A stretch of DNA of 64,000 bases from Roseicyclus sp. Lineage in GTDB: Bacteria; Pseudomonadota; Alphaproteobacteria; Rhodobacterales; Rhodobacteraceae. The stretch is from positions 21,118 through 85,117 of the forward strand of contig NZ_JAGYJN010000008.1 of the NCBI RefSeq assembly GCF_018402035.1. Reading direction: 5' to 3'. The position numbers were made by a program, and so were the translations under genes. Positions within the stretch are counted from its first letter, which is position 1. Every line of letters starts with the position of its first letter. Shown piece after piece: positions 26,361-34,422 of this stretch. Below the pieces are notes generated by a model, which was not told the origin of the DNA, made no database searches, and was given only the letters and a program-made list of their open reading frames with translations.

Positions 26361-27587
26361 ATGACGTTGCGGAAGCCCCCCCTTGACATCACGGCCTTGG
26401 CTGGTGGCGCGTTTCGCGATGCGCAGTTCCGTCTTTTCTTCATCGGGATCTTCTTTGCGGTGCAGGCGATCTGGGTGCAGCGTGTCACGCTTGGCTGGCT
26501 GGCATGGGAGCGGACGGGCTCTGCCGCGTTCGTGGGGCTTGTCGCGGGTTTAAGCCTTGCGCCCGCCTTGGTTTTGGGCCCGCTTTTCGGGGTAATGACC
26601 GACCGGGTCGACATCCGCCGCGCATCGTTTTCGACCAATGCGCTGATGGCCTTGGTCTTGGCGCTTTTGGCAATCAGCCTGCCCTATACGGGGTCTTTCG
26701 CGCTGGCCTTAGCGGCTTTTGCCATCGGTTTGATCTCGGCTGCGCATCATCCGGTGCGCATGTCCTTGGGGCCGCGCCTCGTGCCAGTGTCCGAGGTGCG
26801 CCATGTCGTCAGCGTGGCGGCCCTGAATTTCAACCTTGCCCGGCTGGTGGCCCCGGTGATCGCGGGGGCGGTGATTGCCAATCTGGGGGCAGGGGTGGCG
26901 TTGTGGGTATCTGTCCTTTGCTATGTGCCGATGCTGATCGTGTTGCCGCGTTTGCGCCCGCGCGCGCTGCCGCCACGCCCGCGCGCGTCGGTGTTCGCTG
27001 ATCTGCGTGAAGGGTTGGTGTATGCCGTGCGCGCGCCTGTCGTGCGGCTGGCGCTGGCCATTACCTTGATCTTTTCAACCATCGTGCGCGGCGCGCTCGA
27101 GGTGTTGCCGGTTCTGGCCGATGGTGCCTATGGGCGCGGGGCTGCGGGTTTGGGTGTGTTGACGGCTGCTGCCGGTGCGGGGGCGGTATCCTCGGCCATG
27201 CTCAAGGCGTCGGGCATCGGGGCCTCGGGGGCAAGCATCCCGCCTGTGGTCTTGTGGGCTGCGGCCTTGGGGCAGGGGGCGGTGATCGCCATGGGGTTGT
27301 CGCCGGGTTGGTACCCGGCGATCTTGGCCACGGCGGTGGCGGGATTTTGCGCCACATGGGTCGGTGTGTCGATGCAATCGGCGATCCAGACCGACCTGCC
27401 CGATGAATATCGCGGTCGCGTGATGAGCTTATGGGTGGTGGCCGGTTTCGGTGCCGTGGCGCTGGGCGCCTTCGGGATCGGCGGCTTGGGCGAGGTGCTT
27501 GGGATCGGCACGGCGCTGGTCTTGGCCGGGGCCGGCGGCATCATCGTCTTGGGCGCGCTCATTCTGGGGGTGCAAGCCCGGCGCTGA
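26361..27587 (+). CDS. MFS transporter (EntS-like MFS_3 group)
   Basis: Inner-membrane major facilitator of 408 residues with about 12 hydrophobic segments. Seen: FRLFFIGIFFAVQAIWVQRV at the first helix, motif A GVMTDRVDIRRAS between helices 2 and 3, and a second-half repeat. MFS_3 members export siderophores or drugs; the substrate is unknown. It is divergent from the DUF1127 gene, with 156 bases between that contain several TGCA-rich inverted repeats. The ATG at 26361 has GGAG directly abutting, so a slightly later start is possible. Confidence 0.82.
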   Translation: MTLRKPPLDITALAGGAFRDAQFRLFFIGIFFAVQAIWVQRVTLGWLAWERTGSAAFVGLVAGLSLAPALVLGPLFGVMTDRVDIRRASFSTNALMALVLALLAISLPYTGSFALALAAFAIGLISAAHHPVRMSLGPRLVPVSEVRHVVSVAALNFNLARLVAPVIAGAVIANLGAGVALWVSVLCYVPMLIVLPRLRPRALPPRPRASVFADLREGLVYAVRAPVVRLALAITLIFSTIVRGALEVLPVLADGAYGRGAAGLGVLTAAAGAGAVSSAMLKASGIGASGASIPPVVLWAAALGQGAVIAMGLSPGWYPAILATAVAGFCATWVGVSMQSAIQTDLPDEYRGRVMSLWVVAGFGAVALGAFGIGGLGEVLGIGTALVLAGAGGIIVLGALILGVQARR

Positions 27588-27636
27588 GCGATTATGTCAT
27601 GGCGCAAGAGCGATCCCGCAACAGGACAGGCGCATC

Positions 27637-28719
27637 ATGACACAGACCCGCGAAACTATTCTTGAGGCGTTGCGCAGCCTGACCTTGCCCGATGGCGGCG
27701 ACCCGGTCAGCCGCGATATGGTACGCGCGCTCAAGGTCGAGGGTGGCCGCGTGAGCTTCGTGCTCGAGGCCGAAAGCCCCGACATGGCGCGCAAGATGGA
27801 ACCTGTGCGGCTGGCCTGCGAGGGGTTGGTGCGCAAGCTGGCCGGTGTCGAACAGGTCAGCGTGGCTTTGACCGCCCATGGTCCGGCACCCAAGGCACCG
27901 CCTGCATCTGCGCCGCCAAACCTCAAGATCGGGGGCCATCCCACGCCGCAGGCCGGGCCGATGAACCCAACCGGCGTCAAGCGCATCATCGCGGTCGGCT
28001 CGGGCAAGGGTGGGGTGGGCAAATCCACCGTCGCCTCGAACCTCGCCGTGGCTTTGGCGCGCGCGGGCAAACGGGTAGGCTTGCTCGATGCCGATATCTA
28101 TGGCCCCAGTCAGCCGCGCATGATGGGGGTGAACAAGCGCCCCGCCTCGCCTGATGGGAAAACGATCATCCCGCTGCATGGGCATGGCGTCACGCTGATG
28201 TCGATTGGCTTTATGCTGCCCGAGGAAAAAGCCGTGGTGTGGCGCGGTCCGATGCTGATGGGCGCGCTTCAGCAAATGCTGACGCAGGTCGAATGGGGCG
28301 ATCTCGATGTGTTGATCGTCGATCTGCCGCCCGGCACCGGCGATGTGGCGATGACCTTGTGCCAGCGTTCTGATGTGAGCGGGGCAATCGTGGTCTCGAC
28401 CCCGCAGGATGTGGCACTTTTGGATGCGCGCAAGGCCCTCAATATGTTCGAGTTGCTCAAGACGCCGATCTTGGGCTTGATCGAGAATATGGGCGTCTAT
28501 CATTGCCCCAATTGCGGGCATGAGGCGCATATCTTTGGCCAAGGTGGCGTGAAGGCCGAGGCGGAAAAGCTCGGCCTGCCGTTCTTGGGATCGCTTCCCA
28601 TCGACCTCGATACGCGTCTGGCGGGCGATGCGGGCACGCCGATTGCCGCGGGCGACGGCCCAATGGCGCAGGCCTATGGTGCGCTGGCCGCGCGTCTGAT
28701 CGCGGGCGGCTTGGTCTGA
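27637..28719 (+). CDS. apbC: Iron-sulfur cluster carrier protein ApbC/Mrp
   Basis: P-loop ATPase of 360 residues that carries and delivers Fe-S clusters. The N-terminal ~95 residues form a MIP18/DUF59 domain, followed by a Pro/Ala-rich linker. The ParA/Mrp domain has the deviant Walker A GSGKGGVGKST (~residue 122), DADIYGPSQPRMMG, and IVDLPPGTGDVAMTL. The cluster-binding pair is in YHCPNCGHEAHIFG. The ATG at 27637 is preceded by AGGACAGG. It follows the MFS gene by 49 bases. Confidence 0.93.
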   Translation: MTQTRETILEALRSLTLPDGGDPVSRDMVRALKVEGGRVSFVLEAESPDMARKMEPVRLACEGLVRKLAGVEQVSVALTAHGPAPKAPPASAPPNLKIGGHPTPQAGPMNPTGVKRIIAVGSGKGGVGKSTVASNLAVALARAGKRVGLLDADIYGPSQPRMMGVNKRPASPDGKTIIPLHGHGVTLMSIGFMLPEEKAVVWRGPMLMGALQQMLTQVEWGDLDVLIVDLPPGTGDVAMTLCQRSDVSGAIVVSTPQDVALLDARKALNMFELLKTPILGLIENMGVYHCPNCGHEAHIFGQGGVKAEAEKLGLPFLGSLPIDLDTRLAGDAGTPIAAGDGPMAQAYGALAARLIAGGLV

Positions 28720-28822
28720 TCTCATCCCCGCCGAGGGGGTGATTCGCACCATATTCAGGTGAAATCACCACAGATTAGCGTTTTCGCGGCCGTGCTGGAC
28801 GAAATCTGGGATCTGCTCCCAT

Positions 28823-28880
28823 TTTCACCCAGCGCTGTCTTTAATCTATATCTTGGGGTTGTAGGCCGCGAGGCTACAAC
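28823..28880 (+). promoter_or_regulatory. Candidate promoter and hairpin in the mrp-mraZ gap
   Basis: TTTCAC (28823-28828) and CTATAT (28846-28851) are 17 bases apart, a reasonable sigma-70 pair with a start expected near 28858. Exactly there begins a hairpin GTTGTAG-G-CC / GG-CTACAAC with a GCGA tetraloop (28858-28880). This could be the first start site of a long dcw leader or a separate small RNA. The stretch 28720-28822 shows only a short CCCC/GGGG hairpin near 28730. Confidence 0.35.
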
Positions 28881-28936
28881 AGCTGCCCTTGATTGGGGTG
28901 TCGTGGCTTGCCCATGCGGCGTGTTTTGGCCGACTG

Positions 28937-28970
28937 TCCCATGAAATGGGAATAATTCCCAAAAAAAGGG
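28937..28970. promoter_or_regulatory. Interlocked TGGGA dyads upstream of the dcw promoter
   Basis: TCCCAT-GAA-ATGGGA (28937-28951) overlaps GGGAAT-A-ATTCCC (28948-28960), which in turn shares CCC with CCC-A7-GGG (28958-28970). GGG triplets recur at 28948, 28968 and 28978. They lie just upstream of the candidate mraZ-operon promoter. MraZ itself binds repeated TGGG boxes in its own promoter in other bacteria, so these could be autoregulatory sites; the spacing here is not canonical. Confidence 0.35.
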
Positions 28971-29002
28971 TTTACATGGGCGTCCGTGCCATGGCATTTA
29001 AT
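28971..29002 (+). promoter_or_regulatory. mraZ: Candidate dcw (mraZ) promoter
   Basis: TTTACA (28971-28976) and CATTTA/TTTAAT (28995-29002) form a possible sigma-70 promoter with an 18-20-base spacer, followed by a start near 29008. That would give mraZ a leader of about 260 bases, in line with the long leader known for Rhodobacter dcw operons. Confidence 0.4.
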
Positions 29003-29007
29003 CACCA

Positions 29008-29215
29008 CTGGCAGACGAGTAAAAAAACGGGCCGCAAAGGCCTGAACCAAAAACAAAAAACGGCAGGTTCATACAGGCATCTCTCACGCCAGAAAAAGAG
29101 ATCCGGCGCGCAAGCGAGCAGACATCCCCCCAGGTGGCCTGCGCAGTCGGACACCCAGAGATGGGACGAGAGCGGCGGATTGAGCAGTGGCAGCTTGCTC
29201 AATCCGCCGTTTCCA
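29008..29215 (+). ncRNA. UpsM-like leader RNA of the dcw cluster
   Basis: Between the candidate promoter and mraZ lies an ~200-base leader ending in a perfect 13-bp hairpin (29174-29186 with 29196-29208, 9-base loop) and then GTTTCC. In Rhodobacter sphaeroides the mraZ leader gives rise to the sRNA UpsM by partial termination at such a hairpin. The position, size and end structure agree. No primary-sequence comparison was possible, so this is an assignment by position. Confidence 0.5.
29174..29208 (+). terminator. Leader hairpin before mraZ
   Basis: GGCGGATTGAGCA pairs perfectly with TGCTCAATCCGCC across a 9-base loop. The short T-rich tail (GTTTCC) is weak, so partial rather than full termination is expected. 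That would split transcription between a short leader RNA and the dcw mRNA. Confidence 0.6.
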
Positions 29216-29267
29216 TTCCCGGCGGTCGGTTTGCGACCGAAACGTGGCAGCAAAAGGGCAAAGTCCC

Positions 29268-29789
29268 GTGGAACGTGAGTTCACCGGCGTCAGCCGGAAC
29301 AAGATGGATGGAAAAGGCCGGGTCTCGATCCCGGTCAAGTTTCGTCGTGTCTTGCAGAACTGCGATACCGAATATGCACCCGGCGGCGTGTTGCGAATGC
29401 ATGTCACCTTTGGCGATCCCACCAAGAAATTTATCGAATGCTGGTCGGCCGACGCCTATGGGCGGCTTTTGTCGCGCATCAGCCGGATGAAATCGGGCTC
29501 GGCCGAGGCCCGCATCATGGCCTATTACTACAAAACCATGTCCGAGACGCTCACGCTTGATGAGACGGGCCGGATCGTTTTGTCACAGGAATTGCGCGAA
29601 AAGATCGCGCTTGATGACGAAGCAGCCTTTGAGGGGCATGGCGAGAAATTCCATATTCTCAGCCCGGCCCAGGCCGATGCACAGGCCGCGACCTTTGCGG
29701 CACTTCTGGCCGAGCTTGGGCGCGATGATGCGCATTTCGATGCGCTCTCGCTTTTGCCGGATGAACCAGCACCGATGGATGCGGAATGA
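29268..29789 (+). CDS. mraZ: Transcriptional regulator and division protein MraZ
   Basis: AbrB-fold protein of 173 residues, a DNA-binding repressor of its own dcw operon in other bacteria. Two SpoVT-AbrB repeats are visible: the first around [16 protein letters not shown], the second around [17 protein letters not shown]. The frame is open upstream, but the GTG at 29268 (VEREFTG) begins where MraZ proteins begin and has AAAAGGG in front. The last four bases overlap rsmH (ATGA). Confidence 0.93.
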   Translation: MEREFTGVSRNKMDGKGRVSIPVKFRRVLQNCDTEYAPGGVLRMHVTFGDPTKKFIECWSADAYGRLLSRISRMKSGSAEARIMAYYYKTMSETLTLDETGRIVLSQELREKIALDDEAAFEGHGEKFHILSPAQADAQAATFAALLAELGRDDAHFDALSLLPDEPAPMDAE

Positions 29790-30784
29790 CCTCTGCCAGC
29801 GCGACACCACCGCGCCGCGCGCCGCATATTCCCGTTTTGTTGCGCGCCCTTCTCGATACGGTGGCCCCGGTGCAGGGCGTTTGGCTTGATGGCACCTTTG
29901 GCGCGGGCGGCTATAGCCGTGGCCTTCTGGGCGCCGGTGCCGCGCAGGTGATCGGTGTTGACCGCGACCCGCTGGCCTTTGATCTGGCCGCAGCTTGGGC
30001 CGATGAATATGGCGACCGCTTGCATCTGGTGCAGGGCACGTTTTCCGATCTCGACCAATTGGCAGGGCAGCCGCTTGACGGTGTCGCGCTCGATCTGGGT
30101 GTCTCCTCGATGCAGCTTGATCGCCCCGAGCGTGGCTTTTCCTTCATGAATGACGGCCCGCTTGATATGCGGATGGGGCAGGCGGGTGTGTCTGCTGCCG
30201 ATATCGTCAACCAAGCGCCCGAGGCGTTGATTGCCGATATTCTCTATCATTACGGTGAAGAACATGCCGCGCGCCGCATTGCGCGCACGATCATTGCCGA
30301 ACGCGCCAAGGCGCCGATCACATCAACGCTGCAACTGGCCCGGCTGATCGAAGGGTGCTTGCCGCGCAAGAAACCCGGTCAAAGCCACCCCGCCACGCGC
30401 AGTTTTCAGGCCATCCGTATCGCGGTGAATGACGAGCTGCGCCAGCTTGTCGATGGGCTAGAGGCGGCGGAACGCGCGCTGAGACCCGGCGGCAAGCTGG
30501 CCGTCGTCACCTTTCACTCGCTCGAGGATCGCGTGGTCAAACGCTTCTTGGCCGAACGCGCCAGCACCGGAGGCGGCGGGTCACGCCATGCCCCCGAGGC
30601 GCAAGAGCAAACCCCCGGTTTCGTGTTGACGCCGAAAAAGGCCATCGCGCCCGATGAGGTCGAATTGGCCGATAATCCGCGTGCGCGCTCGGCGCGCCTG
30701 CGGGTTGCGACGCGCACCGATGCGCCCGCCCGCCCTGTTGATCGCGCGCGCCTTGGCCTTCCCCTTTTGCCGGAGGTGTTGTGA
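29786..30784 (+). CDS. rsmH: 16S rRNA m4C1402 methyltransferase
   Basis: SAM-dependent methyltransferase (MraW) of 332 residues that N4-methylates C1402 in the ribosomal P site. Seen: [18 protein letters not shown] loop [28 protein letters not shown], and [13 protein letters not shown]. The C-terminal half carries [20 protein letters not shown]. It begins inside the mraZ stop and ends in TGATG shared with ftsL. Confidence 0.97.
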   Translation: MTSASATPPRRAPHIPVLLRALLDTVAPVQGVWLDGTFGAGGYSRGLLGAGAAQVIGVDRDPLAFDLAAAWADEYGDRLHLVQGTFSDLDQLAGQPLDGVALDLGVSSMQLDRPERGFSFMNDGPLDMRMGQAGVSAADIVNQAPEALIADILYHYGEEHAARRIARTIIAERAKAPITSTLQLARLIEGCLPRKKPGQSHPATRSFQAIRIAVNDELRQLVDGLEAAERALRPGGKLAVVTFHSLEDRVVKRFLAERASTGGGGSRHAPEAQEQTPGFVLTPKKAIAPDEVELADNPRARSARLRVATRTDAPARPVDRARLGLPLLPEVL

Positions 30785-31140
30785 TGCGTGGGTTTCTCAC
30801 CTTGTGTGGCATGCTTACGGTCATCGCCTTGGGCTATTGGGCCTATCATCAGGCGATCTTGACCCAACAGGCCGAACGCCGGGTCGAGCGTTTGCAGGCC
30901 CAGATTGGCGCCGAGCGCGAGCGCATGGCGATCTTGACTGCTGAATGGGCCTATCTTAACCGTCCTGACCGTCTGCGTGAGCTTGGCTTTATCAATTTCG
31001 AGCGGCTTGGCCTTTTGCCCATGTCGCCCGATCAATTCGGCCGCGCGACGCAAATCCCCTATCCGCTGCCGGTGATCGAGGATAGCGAGCCCGAGATCAT
31101 TTTGGATAGCGCCTCCATCGGCGAGGAGCAGATCCCATGA
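30784..31140 (+). CDS. ftsL: Cell division protein FtsL
   Basis: Small bitopic membrane protein of 118 residues in the FtsQLB divisome subcomplex. One N-terminal membrane helix (residues ~4-22) is followed by a periplasmic coiled coil with heptad-like QAERRVERLQAQIGAERERM, then LNRPDRLRELGF, the conserved end of FtsL-type coiled coils. Sequence identity in this family is low, so the call rests on size, topology and position between rsmH and ftsI. The ATG at 30784 overlaps the rsmH stop. Confidence 0.85.
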   Translation: MRGFLTLCGMLTVIALGYWAYHQAILTQQAERRVERLQAQIGAERERMAILTAEWAYLNRPDRLRELGFINFERLGLLPMSPDQFGRATQIPYPLPVIEDSEPEIILDSASIGEEQIP

Positions 31141-32918
31141 CGCAGCGCACGCCATTGCGCCCCTTGGCGCGGATCCTTGACGCCCGCCAGCGCGGGGAAA
31201 ACCCCGCCTTGATCGAGCGCGAAAACCTGCGCCAGCGCCACGAGGCGGCGCGCGACCGTCTGCGCCAGCGCACCGAGGGGCGAATGCTTTTGGTGGCGGT
31301 GGTGTTTCTGTTGGCCTTCGGCTCGGTCGGCGCGCGGATGGCGGCGCTTGCCACCTCCGAGGCGTCAGAGCCTGCGGTGGCCCAGATCACCAGCACGATC
31401 CACACCACCCGCGCTGATATCGTCGACCGCGAGGGCCGCGTTCTGGCCACGAATTTCGCCACCAATGCGCTTTACGCCCATCCTCATGAGATCGTTGATG
31501 CGCGCGCCGCCGCCGATGGTTTGGCGCAAATTTTTCCTGAATTAGACGCCGACGCGCTGCATGCGCGGCTTGATTCTGATCGTCGTTTCCTGTGGCTGCG
31601 TCGCTATCTCAGCCCCGAGCAAGAACAACAGGTGCATGATCTGGGCGAGCCGGGGCTGCTTTTCGGCCCGCGCGAGATGCGGCTTTATCCCAATGGCCGA
31701 TTGGCGGCGCATATCCTTGGCGGGGCGGGCTTTGGCCAAGAGGCGGTCGATGCCGCCGAGGTGATCGGCGTGGCCGGGATCGAGGCGGTGTTCGACGAAA
31801 CCCTGCGCGATCCGGGCCGCAGCGCGCCCTTGCAGCTTTCTATCGACCTTTCCGTGCAAGCGGGCCTTGAAGAAGTGCTGGCCGGCGGCATGATGCTGAT
31901 GAATGCGCGCGGGGCGGCCGCGGTGCTGATGGATGCCAATTCAGGCGAGATCATCGCCATGGCAAGCCTGCCCGATTTCGACCCCAACGCCCGGCCTGCA
32001 CCTGCGCTATCGGGCGATCCGGCCGATAGCCCCTTGTTTAACCGCGCGGTGCAGGGCGTCTATGAACTTGGCAGCGTGCTCAAGGCCTTCCCGATCGCGC
32101 AGGCGATTGAGATGGGGCAGATCACCCCCGACGACATGATCGATACCCGCGGGCCGATGCGGGTGGGGCGCTTTCGGATCAGCGATTATCGCAGCAAGGG
32201 CCCGTTGCAATCGGTTAGCGACGTGTTCATCCACTCCTCCAACATCGGCACGGCGCGCATCGCGCAGGCCATCGGCGGCGAGGCACAGCGCGAATTCCTC
32301 TCGGCGCTGGGCCTGCTTGAACCCGCGTCAATCGAGATCATCGAGGCGCGCAATGCCCGCCCCCTGATCCCTGCGCGCTGGGGCGAATTGGCGACGATGA
32401 CGATTTCCTATGGCCATGGGCTGTCGACCTCGCTGGTGCATCTGGCGGGCGCCTATGCGACCATGGTCAATGGCGGCACAAAGGTGGTGCCGACGCTGTT
32501 GCGCCAAGACCGCCCGCAGATCGGCGCGCGGATCATTTCCGAGGCGACCAGTGCGCAGTTGCGCGCGATGATGCGTGCCACCGTGCTGGAAGGCACCGCG
32601 ACCTTTGCCGAGGTCGAGGGGTATGCCGTGGGTGGCAAGACCGGCACCGCCGATCTGCCGCGCCCCACGGGGGGCTATTACGAGGATCGCAATATCAACA
32701 CCTTCGCCGCCGCCTTTCCGATGCATGCGCCACGCTATGTGCTGATCACCATGTTGCAAGAACCCGTCGAGACATCGGGGCCAGAGCCACGCCGCACTGC
32801 GGGCTGGACCGTGGTTCCCGTGGCCGCCGAGATCATTCGCCGCAGCGCGCCGATCTTGGGCCTGCGACCCGAGATTGAACCGGGCCCCATGGATGCGCTA
32901 TCGAGCAGTTCACGGTGA
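31137..32918 (+). CDS. ftsI: Septal peptidoglycan transpeptidase FtsI (PBP3)
   Basis: Class B penicillin-binding protein of 593 residues that cross-links septal peptidoglycan with FtsW. It has a cytoplasmic ~50-residue basic start, one membrane helix (~50-70), a dimerisation domain and a transpeptidase domain. Catalytic motifs: SxxK in YELGSVLKAF, SxN in IHSSNIGTA and KTG in VGGKTGTADL. The start overlaps ftsL by ATGA. Confidence 0.96.
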   Translation: MTQRTPLRPLARILDARQRGENPALIERENLRQRHEAARDRLRQRTEGRMLLVAVVFLLAFGSVGARMAALATSEASEPAVAQITSTIHTTRADIVDREGRVLATNFATNALYAHPHEIVDARAAADGLAQIFPELDADALHARLDSDRRFLWLRRYLSPEQEQQVHDLGEPGLLFGPREMRLYPNGRLAAHILGGAGFGQEAVDAAEVIGVAGIEAVFDETLRDPGRSAPLQLSIDLSVQAGLEEVLAGGMMLMNARGAAAVLMDANSGEIIAMASLPDFDPNARPAPALSGDPADSPLFNRAVQGVYELGSVLKAFPIAQAIEMGQITPDDMIDTRGPMRVGRFRISDYRSKGPLQSVSDVFIHSSNIGTARIAQAIGGEAQREFLSALGLLEPASIEIIEARNARPLIPARWGELATMTISYGHGLSTSLVHLAGAYATMVNGGTKVVPTLLRQDRPQIGARIISEATSAQLRAMMRATVLEGTATFAEVEGYAVGGKTGTADLPRPTGGYYEDRNINTFAAAFPMHAPRYVLITMLQEPVETSGPEPRRTAGWTVVPVAAEIIRRSAPILGLRPEIEPGPMDALSSSSR

Positions 32919-32937
32919 ATGCGGATGGGGTGGGGCA

Positions 32938-34422
32938 ATGGCCGCTTTGACACGGCAGCTTTCAGAGCTTGGCCTGACGCCACGCGCGGGTGGCGATGTG
33001 GCTGTCACAGGGCTGGCGATTGACAGCCGCAAGGTCGCCGCTGGTGCCTTGTTCGCGGCACTTCCCGGCACGCAAACCCATGGCGCTGCATTTATCGAGA
33101 CAGCATTGCAACATGGCGCTGCCGCGATCCTGACTGATCGCGAAGGGGCGGCACTTGCCGCCGATGGCTTGGCCAAAACCCCCGCGACAGTTGTGGTCGT
33201 CGAAGATGCGCGCGCGGCCCTCGCCCATGCGGCGGCCCTGTGGTTTGCGGCCCAGCCTGACTGTGTCGTGGCGGTTACCGGCACCAACGGCAAGACCAGC
33301 GTCGCCAGCTTTGCACGCCAGATCTGGGCGCTGTTGGGCCATGAGGCGGTCAATATCGGCACCACCGGGGTCGAGGGGGCCTATGCCGCGCCGGGGCTGC
33401 ATACCACGCCCGATCCCCTGACGCTCCAGCGCGTATTGGCCGAAATGGCAGGTGCCGGTGTCAGCCATGTGGCGATGGAGGCCTCGTCGCACGGGCTTGA
33501 TCAGCGCCGGATGGAGGCGGTGCGGCTCGCGGCTGCCGGTTTCACCAATCTGACGCAAGACCATCTCGATTATCACGGCGACATGGAAACCTATTTCCAA
33601 GCCAAGCTGCGCCTTTTCTCGGAATTGCTGCCCGAAGACGGGATCGCGGTCATCAATCTTGACGACAGCTATGGCGCGCGCGTTGCCGCCGCCTGCAAAG
33701 CCCGCGAGATTGAGGTGATCGGTGTCGCCCAATATGCAGAAGATGCCGCGCTCAAGATCACCGGGCGGCGCTTGGATGAGACAGGTCAGGATGTGCTGTT
33801 TCGCTGGCAGGGCGAGCCGGTGCAGGCGCGTCTGCCCCTGATCGGGGCTTTTCAGGCGATGAATGTGCTGACAGCGGCGGGGCTTGTCATCGCGGCGGGT
33901 GAAGCGCCCGCGGCAGTTTTCGCGGTCTTGCCGCGCCTTACCGGTGTGCGCGGGCGGATGCAGATGGCGGGCCGCCGGGCCAATGGCGCGCCGGTTTTCG
34001 TCGATTACGCCCATACGCCCGATGCGCTGGAAACCGCGCTCAGGGCGTTGCGCCCGCATGTCATGGGCCGTTTGATCGTGGTCTTTGGTGCAGGCGGCGA
34101 CCGTGACCGTGGCAAGCGCCCCTTGATGGGCAAGGCCGCCGCCGATCATGCCGATGTTGTCTTTGTGACAGATGACAACCCAAGATCCGAGGAACCATCG
34201 GCTATTCGTGCCGCAATTCTGCAAGCCTGCCCGCAGGCGCGCGAGGTGGGCGACCGCGCCGAGGCGATCTTGCGCGGGGTTGATGCGCTTGCACCGGGCG
34301 ATGCGCTGTTGATCGCGGGCAAGGGCCATGAAAGCGGGCAGATCGTGGGCGATGTGGTCTATCCTTTCGATGATGTCGAGCAAGCAAGCCTTGCCATCGC
34401 CGCCTTGGAGGGCCGTATATGA
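32938..34422 (+). CDS. murE: UDP-MurNAc-tripeptide synthetase (meso-DAP adding)
   Basis: Mur ligase of 494 residues that adds meso-diaminopimelate to UDP-MurNAc-L-Ala-D-Glu. Seen: ATP loop AVTGTNGKTSVASF, carbamylated-lysine region, VDYAHTPDAL, and DDNPRSEEP with the DNPR sequence that selects meso-DAP rather than lysine. The ATG at 32938 (MAALTRQL) follows GGGGTGGGG; earlier in-frame starts overlap ftsI. It overlaps murF by ATGA. Confidence 0.97.
   Translation: MAALTRQLSELGLTPRAGGDVAVTGLAIDSRKVAAGALFAALPGTQTHGAAFIETALQHGAAAILTDREGAALAADGLAKTPATVVVVEDARAALAHAAALWFAAQPDCVVAVTGTNGKTSVASFARQIWALLGHEAVNIGTTGVEGAYAAPGLHTTPDPLTLQRVLAEMAGAGVSHVAMEASSHGLDQRRMEAVRLAAAGFTNLTQDHLDYHGDMETYFQAKLRLFSELLPEDGIAVINLDDSYGARVAAACKAREIEVIGVAQYAEDAALKITGRRLDETGQDVLFRWQGEPVQARLPLIGAFQAMNVLTAAGLVIAAGEAPAAVFAVLPRLTGVRGRMQMAGRRANGAPVFVDYAHTPDALETALRALRPHVMGRLIVVFGAGGDRDRGKRPLMGKAAADHADVVFVTDDNPRSEEPSAIRAAILQACPQAREVGDRAEAILRGVDALAPGDALLIAGKGHESGQIVGDVVYPFDDVEQASLAIAALEGRI

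Noticed and set aside
28759..28944. 61-codon frame between mrp and mraZ
   Set aside because: No ribosome binding site or family features; the stretch is better explained as dcw upstream control sequence.
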